Shown piece by piece: positions 33,020 to 45,041 of a DNA stretch of 64,000 nt. Under the pieces are notes generated by a model, which searched no databases, was not told the origin of the DNA, and saw only the letters and a list, made by a program, of their open reading frames with translations. The stretch is from Phanerochaete sordida (lineage: Eukaryota; Basidiomycota; Agaricomycetes; Polyporales; Phanerochaetaceae): contig BPQB01000079.1 of assembly GCA_019973155.2 (NCBI GenBank), positions 88,690-152,689 of the forward strand, in the 5' to 3' direction. The translations under genes were made by a program, and so were the position numbers. Within the stretch, counting starts at the first letter, position 1, and each line of letters begins with the position of its first letter.

Positions 33020-35260
33020 TTATTCTACCGAGGTGCCAGGTTGAATCAGAGCCAGAGCTGAAGCCGAGCGAGGCTTGAACGACACTTTGAAAGGCACAGG
33101 GTAACTGCAGTAGCGTGAGTCTCCTGCCTCTGATGAGGACCGTCACTACAAATTCGGTAAGCTCACCTGAGCAAACCCGACGTGTACTCGCCGCTGGGCT
33201 CGATGACGTTCCCTGCGGCGTCGACCGCCTTCTCGACGTTGAGCGTCGCGAGGATGTGGGCCATCGCGATCCACATGGAGTCCATGGCGAAGTAGCGTCC
33301 GGGGCAGATCCTGCGGCCGAAGCCAAAGGCAGGCTCGGGGTCCGGCATGTCTTTGTTGAGCTCGCCGTCAGGAGTCAGATAGCGAGTTGGGTCGAAGACG
33401 TCGGGGTTTGGATAGCGCTCCTCGTCGTGGAGGATCGCCCTGTCAGGTTAGTGAGTGTACGCACGAGGGGATGGGATGCACAGTCTCACCAGGAGTTGCC
33501 GACAACGATGGAACCAGCTGGGAGGTGGTACCCATTGTATTCATCGTCGACTCGAAGCTTGTGCGCGACCCCTGTGCATCGCATAGTCCTGAGAATCAGC
33601 AAACGCTGCACGCTACATGATGCACACGGTCACATACCGAGGGGAGTTACCTGCCGCCACCTGATTACACACGTCGGCTAATCCTGAACGGCAGACTATG
33701 CGGAGGATTCGGCGTACCTGAGTGTCTCGTTCATTGTCGCAGTGATATAGGGAAGCTCGTCTTTGTCCTCGATGCTCGGGAAACGGTCGCTACCAACAAC
33801 TCGGTCGATCTCTTCTTGCGCTCGCTTCTGTATGTCGGGGTACATTACCATGGCCAAGAGGAATGTACCAAGCGAGGAGACCGTCTGTAACCAAAGCTTA
33901 GCTTGAGCTGTTCGAGGAGCAACATTTGAGTAGCCCTTACCGTGTCCGCGCCAGCTGCTCACGATGTCAGCGAGACCCAGTCTTGTGCACAAACGAGAAC
34001 ACACCAGCGTAGGCCGTTCCGGTGACATGGCGCATATCGTTTTCGCGCGTGGAGTTGTCTTCGTCGGGGTCCAGCTTGCTTAGCATTGTCGTGAGGATGG
34101 AAGGAGGCGCTTTCCCTGAGGCCTATGCAAGTGGTTCAGGTGCGGTAATGCTCTATGGAAGTCCGCGGCGTACCATCGCGTGCTTGATAGACTGGAAAGG
34201 CTTGTCGTACATGCCTAGCGTCGCCGCTCTCCATTCGGCAGCTGAACGCTGGAATCCTGCGCCGGGGACCCATGAGGGTACGTACTTGACTACGCAGGGG
34301 TGTCAGCTACCACCAGAGATTATACATGCGAGCGAAGAGCTTACGCCATGGGAGGTAATCAACTAGCACCGGTCAGTAAATTCCTCGAAGGCTGATCTTG
34401 GGAATCGAATAACACACCCATGTATGATCCTACGTTCCCCACCGACGCCATGCCATTCAGCGCCTTCTCTGCCATGGCGACGTATGGATCGCTGTTCGGC
34501 TGAAGCTCCATACCGAAGACAATGCCCAGTATGATGGACGCAGTCATGCTGCGAACTGCCTTGAGTATGGGGCTTGTCTACGACGGTGCAACTCACGTCC
34601 GAATCTCCTGCATGTAGTCGTCCGGGTGCTCCAACAGACGCGGGAGTAGCTTTCGCGCCTCTTGTGTCTCCTTGTCATAGTACGCAGGGACGGCAGCTGG
34701 ATGAAAGTACTGGTGAAAGAGCCGGCGGTGGGCGCGCCATAGGTCGCCGTAGCGTTGAAACGCAAAGTGACGTCCGCCCCAGCCGACGCTGCGAAAAGAG
34801 CCGTCACGCTACAACTGAACCAAAATACTCCGCAGCGTACTCACAGGTCAAGAAGCATGACCATATATTCCCTGACAGCAGTCATAAACGATCTATGTTG
34901 GTCGACGGAACTAGACTGACCTGTCAGAGTAGATGTTCGAGCGTCGGTTTAGCAGGTCGTCCGCTGCTTTCGCTGAGTTCAGGACGATGACGTCGGTCCC
35001 GAAAATGCGCAGGTAGATGATGTCCGAGCCTTGAAGTTGGGGGATGCTGATAAGTTTGCATCCAAAGAACAAATAAAAGACGTACTGTAGTCCCGACCCC
35101 ACTTGGCATATGTCATCCATTCGAAGCTCTTCGGGATGTCCCAGGCATTTCCAACAATCGGCAGACCCTTTGGACCAGGGGGCGTGTTGTACCGCTTCCG
35201 CTTCACACGAAGTACCAGCGCAAGAGAAGCGAGCAAAGCGAGGATGACAATGCTGACCAT
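33020..35260 (-). CDS. Cytochrome P450 monooxygenase, intact single copy
   Basis: Haem monooxygenase of the same family as the split gene at 17952; substrate unknown. Fourteen exons, minus strand: 35086-35260, 34921-35029, 34845-34871, 34597-34788, 34418-34548, 34345-34362, 34174-34289, 34005-34122, 33941-33954, 33718-33884, 33638-33660, 33490-33571, 33167-33439, 33020-33104; 509 aa. Seen: a membrane anchor from MVSIVILALLASLALVL, TPPGPKGLPIVGN in one uninterrupted exon, VGWGGRHFAFQRYGD, AGADTTVSSLGTFLLAM, K-helix NETLRW, RYPNPDVFDPTRYL and haem loop FGFGRRICPGR; tail SYPVPFKVSFKPRS. It is the best reference for the split gene. One 3' splice site (before SDIIYL) reads AAG instead of YAG. Confidence 0.9.
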
Positions 35261-37011
35261 GGTGCCGTTGTGGGATCATCGAAGCACTGGGGAGTAACAA
35301 AAGGACCTATATAGCCCCTCTAGTGGCGACCGAATGGGAGCCTGTCGTACGAAAATGGCAGTAAATCAAGGCAGTATCAAACCCAGAGCTTACTATCGCG
35401 ATCCTCCGCCGACTCATGTGGCGGCAGCGAATTCAGGAATTATCCTAGCCGTATCTTTGCGCATATTTCGCCTTTTGAGGACCTCCGTTGGTGCGTACCA
35501 TCTGCATGTCAGCGCTAAGGCGGGGACCGACCGACGTCTCGGGGAAGACGGAGAGCTGATAAAAATTAGCTTCAAGGAAGATCGCCCGCAAACGGATGCG
35601 TATCTTCCACAGAGTTTGATACCCCCTCATCGAGTACTCCGTGTCATTTGCAAATCCAGCGCTGGGAGTCCGGACATGCTTTTCGCGAAGCACTCACGAT
35701 TCATGACGCTTCACAGCGAGCCGTCGGCCGAACAGGTCATTGACCGAGGCGAGATTGTGAACATCGAACAGCAGGGGCGGTCAGGCCATCATACTCCGAG
35801 CTTCGCCTCGAGGCTTGTCTAAATCCCGGCTTACGCTTCGCGTTAGTCTCTCGTTGCACAGTACGCGCAGAAAGCCAGGCCTACTTGTTCGCTATACTTC
35901 ACGGGACTTCCCTGTCTTCTGAGCTGCAACAACGGGTAAGTTCGCCGTGCAGAGTCCTGGACAGCTGCGACCCCACTTTCCCGACAGCGGCTCGAGGTAT
36001 CAAGCACGGTGTTCCCCTTCAGTCTTCAATATCAGAGCTCACTCGGGCGTACAGCTGATATTGAGCTCATAATTTCAGTGCTGAAGCCTCTTGCGACTCC
36101 TGCAAAGAGATAGGATTGGTGACGGGAGCAAGCAAAGGTGACCACCGCGAACGATGAATGTGGTTTGTCCGTCGTACGCTAAGCGCGCGCCCAGCGTCGT
36201 GCTACGGTGCTTTCCCACGCTGAGCGCCTGGATCCCGCCGTCCGGCTTTGCGCAGGTTTCTGACAACTCATCGACTCAGCCTAAGGCCGAAGTACCTGTA
36301 TTCTTTCATCCAAGTAGTGGATTGAGGACGAAGTGCATGTGCTTTACAGATGACGCGCAGCAGCAATATCTTCAGGCCCATTATGAGCGGTGAAACATAC
36401 CAACCGACGTAGATCAAAATCCTATCTCTGGTGGCCGCCGCTGCAGGAGCGTGAAGGAGAAGATAATCGATACTCGACGAAAATGTGAAGATCTAACCTT
36501 GAAACAGCTTCCTGCTCATGCACTCTAGGGGTGCTCGTAGAAGGCTCTCGTCGCGATGCACCTCCAGCTCGGGCGGTACAGTACGTCCCTCGGCAGAGGC
36601 TGTCCATCAAAACGGCTAGCTGACAAACTCCCAGATACGCCGCCCACCGCCGTCGCCTTGCTGCGCTCGCGCTGGTTATGAGCGCGTCAAGAAGGTATTT
36701 CCGCTTGTGTGCCCGACCTATTAGTGATCTGACGCCGTCAGCAACGCTTCTCCACCCGCAGATTTATGTCCATGCCTGTGCTCCTTGTGATGCGCCCAGG
36801 ACATTGCTCTTCCCTCTGTGCCTGAAGCTGTGATGCATCGCGAGACATACGCGTTGCTGTCTGCGTGGCAGCGGTCCGACGAGTATGGAATACGACGCGC
36901 CGCGCTGCCGCAGCCAGCGCATAAAGCCTCAGCGTTCATTGCGAGACTTTGACGATTCTCCTCGCCTTTCAACAGCTCGCTCTTCCCTTGCTATAGTCTG
37001 CACGACGCCCG
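35261..37011. other. Gene-free stretch between P450 and secreted protein gene
   Basis: About 1.75 kb with no supported gene. A 162-codon plus-strand ORF (35334-35822) has no recognisable motif, signal or homologous partner in the window, and I leave it out. Only the TATA box at 35308 is noted. Confidence 0.45.
35308..35314 (-). promoter_or_regulatory. TATA box of the single-copy P450
   Basis: CTATATAG read on the minus strand, about 50 bp upstream of the ATG at 35260. Confidence 0.5.
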
Positions 37012-38665
37012 ATGAAGCTCTGCTCAAGCTCTATCGCTCTCGTAGCGATTCTCACCTCACTTTATCGTAGCACGGCTGCCACAACACAAACGAACGTTGG
37101 AGGCGCAATATATTGTGCGCTTTCATGCGTTTTCATTGCCCGCCTCTTGCTTGCTGAATGCAACGTTTGACAGTCATCAGCAACGATCCTGAAGCAAATC
37201 ATGTACTGACAGCAGAAGTCGGGTCTGACGGCAGCCTTGTAAGCTCTTAACCCTGCCACCATTTCCATCTACTTATGCGATGAACACAGGACTTCCAGCG
37301 TGCAGTGTACGCTGGCGGGAAGGGCGCTCTTGGTAATGCCACCCCCCGCCCAGCAGACGCCCTATTCTCTGGTAAGGGCGCGGTTGCTGTGTCCCAGGAA
37401 GCGAACCTCCTCGCCGCTGTCAATGTACGTCCAAACACGAAACACGTCCTGCCGCTGAGCTGATGCGGATACAGCCCGGGTCAAATTCTCTCGCGCTCTT
37501 CCACATCGACCCTGCGCGCCCGTCAGACCTGGTCCCCATCGGGCACCCAGTGTGGACGGGCGGCGACTTCCCCATGTCGGTCACCTTCAACAAGAAAGGC
37601 AATCACGTCTGCGTACTCAACGGCGGAGCGGTTTCTGGCGTCGAGTACGTGCGCTGTCTGCGCGCACCCGCACAGGCAGGCTCACACGCATTTATTACAG
37701 GTGCTTCAGGGTCAACCGCGTGTGGGGTCTGCAAGCCATCCCCGACACCCGCAGGCCGCTGCACCTAAACCAGACCACGCCGCCGAGTGGCCCTCCCGGT
37801 ACGCCTTGCCCAGACGCAGTCCGTGCCAGCAGCTGACGTTCCGCAGGTAGCGCCAGCCAGATCATCTTCACGGACGACGACAGCCAGCTCGTCGTCGCCG
37901 TGAAGGGCGCGCCTCCCGCGTCCACGGGGTATCTTGCGGTCTGGGATGTCGTACACAATGGCGCTCTCTCGGCGAACTTCAGCACCGTGCCCACTCCGCA
38001 GGGTGGTGCGCTTCCGTTCTCGCTGTCCGCGGTCCCCGGCACGCGCGCGTTCGTCGCCGCGGACCCGAACGTCGGCTTCGATGTGTTCGACCTCGACGAC
38101 GCGTCGAAGAACGCCGCCGTCGCGGTCCAGGGCCAGGCGGCGAACTGCTGGGGCGCGCGCAGCCCCAAGACGGGGCATTTCTTCTTGACGGACCCCGGTG
38201 CGGCGATGGTGAACGAGGTCGCGGTGGACGGCAATCTGAAGGGTTCAGTGGTCGCGGTAGGATGCTCGCTGTAGAAAGGTTTTGGGACTCGACTGACATG
38301 CGAGTATAGCAATACTCTCAGGGCAACACCACGACCGCGCTCGTCGACGTAGACATCGGCGCTGTCGGCGACAACGAGTGCGTTCACTCCTGCGGACTCG
38401 GAGGCATATGCGGCTGACGCGGTGCTGCAGGTTCATCTTCATTCTCGCGACGGGCGACACGACTGTCCAAGTTCGCAGGGTCGATGGGCCAGGCAGCACG
38501 ACGAATGTCGGCGCCTTCGGGTACGGAGCGTTCTACAACACAACAGGCCTCGGCATTGGTGAGTCTGATGCATATGTGCTTCTCATACGCTTCTGATCGT
38601 ATTATTGCGCAGTTCCTCGCACTGCGCAGGGCATGGCGGTCTGGTCGGCACCTGCCAGCCATTAG
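37012..38665 (+). CDS. Secreted beta-propeller-like protein (carboxymuconate-cyclase-like group)
   Basis: Exons 37012-37114, 37174-37238, 37290-37424, 37475-37644, 37701-37798, 37847-38256, 38310-38377, 38431-38558, 38613-38665; 409 aa, all phases close. Seen: a signal peptide (MKLCSSSIALVAILTSLYRSTAA) directly before TTQTNVGGAIYFISNDPEAN, then repeated segments of the kind AVSQEANLLAAVNPGSNSLA, FPMSVTFNKKGNHVCVLNGG, QIIFTDDDSQLVVAVKG, PGTRAFVAADPNVGFDVFDL, and the end AQGMAVWSAPASH. The pattern of short beta segments with DP/NP turns matches basidiomycete secreted proteins usually labelled 3-carboxymuconate-cyclase-like; activity is unproven. It converges on the P450 ending at 38833. A broken copy lies at 45885 in front of another P450. 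Confidence 0.75.
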
Positions 38666-38832
38666 AGATGTGCTTCTTTGCAATGACGGACGCAGCCGCT
38701 TTCAGAGATCGTTTCATTGGGAAGTACAGTTACTACAGTATACTATTTACTTGGTCGCAGCTTCAGTCACGGACTTCGGTGCCGATAATCAGCAAGCACT
38801 TCATAATTATTTACAGCGAAGAACGCGTCCTG

Positions 38833-41067
38833 TCAATCATGAGACGTATTTGACGAAACGTTGATCAGTGCCTCAGCGCCGGAGAACCGCGGAGTAAACC
38901 TGCACTTGAAAGGCTTCGGAACGCTGCAGTGTTCATCGACCTCAGCATTTCTGTCTCCGCATGGATACACACGAGATACTCGCCTGATGAATCGCGGGGT
39001 AAACTCCGCCTCCGGTGTAATTTCATGGCCGCCATCGTTTAGAGGCCGCTCGATCTTGAAGACGGTCAGGATGTGGGCGATCGCCAACCACAGAATATCG
39101 TGCGCAAAATGGCGGCCAGCACAGATGCGCCGCCCGTGGCCAAAGGTCTCGGTGGGATAGGGAATGTCGGTTCTCAACGATCCGTCGTCGTTGAGGTATC
39201 GCTCAGGCTTGAATTCGTCAGGGTCGGGATACGTGTTCTCGTCGTGTAATATGGCCCTGCACACCGAATTTCAGACGTGTCTCAAAATCCCAAAGGGCCG
39301 GGCGCACCAAGCGTTACCCATCACGATCGATCCGGCTGGAATATGGTAGCCGTTGTACTCGTCGTCGACAGTGAGCCGGTGCGGAATTCCTATGTGTGCG
39401 AGGGTCAGAGAACTGTCTGATTGTAAAAGTATAGAACAGACCTAGCGGAATTGCAGGGCGCCAGCTGAACCACACAAATATCCAGTATTTGAAGATCCAT
39501 CCAATGCTAAACGTACTTACCGTAAGACCTCGAGAACGATAGCAGTGACGTGAGGCAACTGGTCCTTGTCCGAGATCTCCGGCAGGCGCTGCTGATCTAA
39601 GACGCGGTCGAGCTCTGCTTGGGCTGCCACTTGCGCTTTTGGGAACAATACTAGGGCGAAGACGAAGATAGTTAACGTCGCGACCGTCTGCGCCACTTTA
39701 GTCGGAATACATCCAATATAAAACGCGCTGCTCACTGTATCTGAGCCAGCTGAAGGCAGAGCTCAGAGAAGAAATCATTTATGAGGATTTAGTACTGACC
39801 AGCGTAAGCAGATCCAGCGAGATTCCGCGCGATTTGGTCGATGTCTTCGTCTTCACCATGAGAAAGCACCGAAGCTGAAAAGCATTCTTCCACTTTCCTG
39901 TCCTCCTGAAATCTATATGCTTCAGGTGAGAGTTACTGGCTCTCACCATGGACGCACCATCGTGGTTTTGAATTCCTCAAATGGTGTATTGAACATGCCG
40001 TCCACCTGCACCTTCCACTCTGCCGCCGTACGCTTGAACCCAGCTCCGGGAAGCCAAGTCGGGAGATGCTTGACTGCGGGAAGCGAGGGTCAGATTAAAT
40101 GTCGCAGAACTGTCGTGCACACTTACGGAGAGGTATCAGGTCGACTACAGAGTAACATGAGAGCTCCGCGTACAGCCTAGCGTAGGAAACGCACCTAGGT
40201 TTGTTCCTGCATCAACGATCACGTTGACTACGGCCATGGCCCGCTCAACGAGCTCAATTCTGTAATCGCCTGGTCTGACGTCAAATGCGTACACGATATC
40301 GAGAATCACAGCACCGCTCATGCTGCAAAGCCGTCAGCAAAGGGCTCGATAGACCTGGAAGAATGATGCTCACAAGCGAATGTGATCCAAGAAATCTTTC
40401 GGGCTGTCGAGCAGATGTTGCAGGAGACGACGGACTGCTTTGATCTGCTTGAGATGATACTGAGGAACTGCTGCTGCACGGAAATGCTGGTTGAACAGCC
40501 GCCGGTGCTTCCTCCAATAGTCGCCGTATGGTATGAAGGCAAGTGCCCGATGCCATCCCGTGCTATATTTCGAAAGTCAGGCGCATAAAAGGAGCAGAAG
40601 CATGGGTTGCAACAGACAGTTCATGAATCATGACAGTTGTCTGCCTGCATGCAGTGAGCCATTAGTGTCGAGTTTGCAGTAGAATATTTTAGGAGCGAGC
40701 CTGTCTGAGTAAATATTCGACCGTTTGTCGAGAAGGTCTTCCGCGGCCTTCGCGCTGTTGAGCACTATAATATGTGACCCAAACACTTCTAGATGAACAA
40801 TATCCGAGTCTATAGATGCCAATTCAGAACAGGATGCATGCACGCAGACTTTACCACGTGCTTACTATATTTTCGACACATTTCTCTGTACGCATCCCAC
40901 GCATAGTCCGTTGGCACGTCCGAGATGTTACCGATGATAGGCCAACCCTTTGGTCCCGGCGGGTATGAATTGTCTTTTCGAAGTAGCCGAGAGACGAGGT
41001 AAACGATGCCCAGACCTGCGCATAAAGATATCAAAGGTAGCAGAGAGGACGGATATTGAGCTTGCAT
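38833..41067 (-). CDS. Cytochrome P450, tandem copy 1
   Basis: Fourteen exons on the minus strand: 40866-41067, 40701-40809, 40618-40644, 40374-40562, 40195-40322, 40127-40144, 39958-40073, 39800-39905, 39736-39749, 39521-39687, 39442-39464, 39308-39389, 38984-39256, 38833-38923; 514 aa. Seen: membrane anchor (LLPLISLCAGLGIVYLVSRLL), [51 protein letters not shown]-helix [19 protein letters not shown], haem loop [11 protein letters not shown], and tail [13 protein letters not shown]. Two introns begin with GC instead of GT (after SDR at 40701 and after FTPRFI at 38984), where copies 2 and 3 have GT. About 85% of blocks are the same as copies 2 and 3 by eye. Substrate unknown. Confidence 0.88.
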
Positions 41068-41133
41068 CGTGGGCAGAAGACCAGGGTTGCGGACAACCAG
41101 GGCTTGGAAGCGCAGCTCCTTCCGCCGGTGTGA

Positions 41134-41141
41134 GTTATAAG
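41134..41141 (-). promoter_or_regulatory. TATA-like box of P450 tandem copy 1
   Basis: CCTTATAA read on the minus strand, about 70 bp upstream of ATG 41067, at the same distance as in copies 2 and 3. Confidence 0.5.
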
Positions 41142-41879
41142 GAGATACATGCGCTGAGGAATTAGACTCCTCTACCTTATGCACGAGATGCAGCCGTAGT
41201 GAACTGGACCCCGTGCCAGTGGAGCCGCCTGATCACTGGCAGCCTTCTATCTTGGTCTCGCGCGGTCACCGCATCGTTCTCAGCATCAATGATCCACTGA
41301 GGAGCTGGTAGGGTGTATGACTGATGTAGACAGCAAGGAAGTGCTTGCAGGCATTGCATGAGACGCAGAAGAAGCTCGTGTGATAGAGTCAAGATAAAGC
41401 GAGCACCCCGTGGTGACGGCCGTGTGCCCGGGATTATTTAATGCGTACCCCAAGTGCCAATATTATCCGCCATCAGTACACGCGCAGGGCACAAGTCTCC
41501 GGACAACAAACGCACACGTTAATGCTTTGCCAAGCTGCCAGCGACACCGTGTGAGCGCGGAGCCTTCAAACGTGTCAGACGGAGCTTTGTGGCGTGACCT
41601 AGAGGATACACACATAAATCCGCGCTGTATAGCCGAAAGAGATACGTGTTTTGTATTCGGCGTCCGTGTAGAGCTCTCGTGAGAGCGCAGCTGATAACAT
41701 GGACGCAGAAGAAGTTGTACTTTGGGCGCTTGTAGCCCTCACCGCGGCACGGTGCCGGTGAAAGTCGAAGCCCAGCCCCGCAACTGGGACCTTTCGAATT
41801 TGCTCATCGCTCGCCTTCTTCGACTCAGACCATCATATTCTTTTTTTCCCTTTGACAAGAAATGTACACGTTCGCGATG

Positions 41880-42671
41880 ACGCGTACGGATTATTCTAAT
41901 GAGAAACCCCCGTGGGAAGCAGAAACCCTCGCTTCTCTTCAGCAACCCGGGTTTCTGCTGGTGAGCGCCCGTCGTGACCTCGGACACCGCTCAGCGCACT
42001 GAGGAGCGCCACAGCGAAACTCGAGCGGCGAGATTAGAAATCTGCACTGATGTGCCAATGTAGCACTTAAATAACTTTAAATAGTGCATATCATATTTTC
42101 TACAACTCCAGGTGACAACATCTGCGTTGTGTGCTTCATAGAATGTGCGTGACTTGTTCGGCATATTACCTGAATGGTATCTCACTCCTCCTAAGCCGAC
42201 TCTACTCCGAAGGTTCCATTGTGCGTGGCATTACTGCTCCCAATAACTTGAAGCCTATAGCACTGTACTGCGTAGTATTCTCGGGCTACAGCTCGAGGCC
42301 ACAGCTAATAGTAGTAGGCGCCGGTCAGCGACGATGTCCAGCTGCTTACATAATTACAGCAAATGCACGACGACATTGGCCTGGCTTGCCGCCTCGAAGG
42401 CTGAATCATCATGGAAATTATTCTATACATAAGGCATGCTGTGACAGAATATTCTTGCGATATCTTACTACCAGTCGTCATCTATGCCGGCTCGCGACGC
42501 CGCCCCATCAAGGCGCACGCCCACGGCTGGCGGTGCTCGAGGTCCTGCCAAAGTTGCAGAAACCCCACAGCAGAGGAGATGCTGGGGTTTCGCGAGAAAC
42601 CCCTCCCGGTAAGGGAATTGAGGGGTTTCTTTCTCTCACGGGGGGTTTCTCATTAGAATCATCCGACGCGT
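41880..42671. repeat. Inverted-repeat-bounded element with GAAACCC subterminal motifs
   Basis: TTCTAATGAGAAACCCC at 41894 recurs inverted at 42640-42658, and the match continues outward to ACGCGT(A)CGGAT on both sides, giving imperfect inverted ends of about 35 bp around 792 bp. Inside both ends the motif GAAACCC/GGGTTTC is repeated in both orientations (near 41921, 41948, 42558, 42584, 42594, 42621, 42642). There is no long frame inside. This is compatible with a non-autonomous DNA transposon; exact borders and target duplication are not resolved. Confidence 0.6.
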
Positions 42672-42811
42672 ACAGACGTAGCCGCCAAGTAGCCGCTTTC
42701 ACAGATTGTTGCATTGGGACGGAAAAGAAATACTTGGCCGCAGCTTCAGCCGTGTGCTTTAGTACCGGCCATCAGAAAGATGGAAATATCTACATTGATG
42801 CATACATCCGG

Positions 42812-45041
42812 TCAATCTTGAGACACATTTGACGAAATGTCGATTAGTGCCTTAGCACCAGGGAACCGCGGGGTAAACCTGCACTTGAAAGGCTTCGGCA
42901 CGCTGCAATATACATCCATCTTAGCATGTCGACGCATGTTTGGTTGCACAACGAACACTCACCTTATGAATCGCGGAGTAAACTCCGCCTTCGGCGTAAT
43001 TTCCTCACCGTTCTCGTTCAGAGGCCGCTCAATCTTAAAGACGGTGAGGATGTGAGCGATCGCCAGCCATAGAATGTCGTGCGCAAAATGGCGACCAGAA
43101 CAGATGCGCCGCCCGTAGCCAAAGGTCTCGGAGGGATAGGGAATGTCCGTTCTCAGCGATCCATTGTCGTTGAGGTATCGCTCAGGCTTGAATTCGTCAG
43201 GGTCGGGGTATATGGTCTCGTCGTGCAATATGGCCCTGGGCACCGAAGGTCAGACGCATCGTAAAATTCCACAGGATCGCGCATACCAAGCATTACCCAT
43301 CACAGTTGAGCCTGCTGGTATATGGTAGCCGTTGTATTCGTCGTCGACAGTGAGCCGATGCGGAATTCCTATGCGCGCCAGGGTCAGAGGACTATCGAAG
43401 TATACGAGTGTAGAACAGACCTAGCGGGATGGCAGGGCGCCAGCTGAAACACACCAATGTTTAGCGTTTGAAGATCAAGCCAGAGCTAGACGTACCGCAA
43501 GACCTCAAGAACAATAGCGGTGACATGGGGCAACTGGTCCTTGTCCGAAATATCAGGCAGGCGCTGCTGATCTAAGACGCGGTCGAGCTCCGCCTGGGCT
43601 GCCACCTGAGCTTTGGGGAAAAGTACTAGGGCGAACACAAAGATGGTCAGCGTTGCGACCGTCTACACGATGTTAATTGGGAGATATGCAAAGTAAAACG
43701 TTTTTCTCACTGTATCTGAGCCGGCTGGAGGCAGAGGTCAGCAAAACATTCCGTTATGAGAGCTTGGTACTGACCAGCGTAAGCGGACCCCGCGAGATTC
43801 CTCGCGATTTGGTCAATGTCTTCGTCCTCACCATGAGAAAGCACCGAAGCTGAAAAGCATTCTTCCGCTTTACCATCCTCCTAAAATGTATATGCGTAAG
43901 GCGGGAGTTACTGACTCTCGAGATGCGCGCACCATCGTGGCTTTAAATTGCTCAAATGGCGTATTAAACATGCCGTCCACCAGCACCTTCCACTCGGCCG
44001 CCGTATGCTTGAACCCTGCACCGGGAAGCCAGGTTGGGAGGTACTTAACTACAGGAAGGGAAAGTCAGTATGAGTATTGTAAGGCTCTCGTACGCACTTA
44101 CGAGGAGGTATCAGGTCCACTTCATAGTACATTGAGAGCTCTGCGTACAGTCAAGCGTATCGAGACGCACCTAGGTGTGTTCCTGCGTCGACGATCAAGT
44201 TGAGTATGGCCATAGCCTTCTCAACAAGCTCGATTCTGTAGTCGCCCGGCTTGACGTCGAATGCATACACGATGTCGAGGATTACAGCACCACTCATGCT
44301 GGAAAGGCGTCAGTAAAGTTCCCGACAAACGTGGTAAATGGCGCTCACAAGCGAACGTGATCCAAGAAATGTTCCGGGCTGTCAAGCAGTGACTGCAGGA
44401 GACGATGGACTGCTTTGACCTGCTTGGAGTGATATTGAGGAATTGCCGCTGCACGGAAATGTTGGTTGAATAGTCGTCGATGTTTTCTCCAATAGTCGCC
44501 ATACGGCAAGAAGCCTAACCCCCGATGCCACCCTGTGCTGCGGTTCAAAGGTTAAACACTGGAGTGACTGAAGTTTGTGGGAGTAAAGACGAACAGCTCA
44601 TGGATCATGACAGTAGTCTGTCTGTAAAAAGTACGTAGTTGAGCGTCGAGTTCGCGGTAAACTCTTCAGTGAGCAAACCTATCAGAGTAGATATTTGACC
44701 GTCTGTCGAAGAGATCTCTTGCTGCCTTCGCGCTGTTGAGCACTACGATGTGTGATCCGAGCACTTCTAGATGGATGATATCCGAGTCTAAGGAGGATGG
44801 CTGAGGACACGAATGCGCACGTGAAGTTGATAGCATGCATACCATATTCTTGACCCATTTCTCTGTACGTTTCCCATCCGTAGTCCACTGGCACGTCCAG
44901 AAGATTACCCACAATGGGCCAGCCCTTCGGTCCCGGAGGATACAGAACATGTCGCCTCAGTAGCCGAGCGACAAAGAAAATAAAGCCTAGTCCTGTACAC
45001 AAAGATATGAGAGGTGTCAGAGGGAAGGATTGGGATTGCAT
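42812..45041 (-). CDS. Cytochrome P450, tandem copy 2
   Basis: Exons on the minus strand: 44843-45041, 44679-44787, 44595-44621, 44349-44537, 44171-44298, 44102-44119, 43933-44048, 43775-43880, 43711-43724, 43496-43662, 43421-43443, 43287-43368, 42963-43235, 42812-42902; 513 aa, same exon sizes as copy 1 except the first. Seen: [56 protein letters not shown]-helix LEVLRW, PERYLND, haem loop FGYGRRICSGR, and [13 protein letters not shown]. All introns start GT; the one before the 18-nt exon ends AAG. No stop or frameshift was found. Substrate unknown. Confidence 0.88.

Larger units (their letters stand above)
41068..42811. other. Spacer between P450 tandem copies 1 and 2
   Basis: No gene supported. 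It holds the upstream region of copy 1, including a block around 41235-41300 (CTCAGCATCAATGATC) that recurs upstream of copy 2 (near 45258). It also holds an inverted-repeat element at 41880-42671, and near 42700-42811 a 3' flank related to those of copies 1 and 3. The secreted protein gene expected here from the other two units is absent. Confidence 0.6.

Noticed and set aside
35334..35822. 162-codon plus-strand ORF
   Set aside because: No motif, no splice continuation, and composition not different from intergenic sequence. Chance ORF is more likely.
41901..42650. GAAACCC/GGGTTTC runs as an internal telomere-like repeat
   Set aside because: They are not tandem, occur in both orientations near the ends of an inverted repeat, and do not match the fungal TTAGGG unit.
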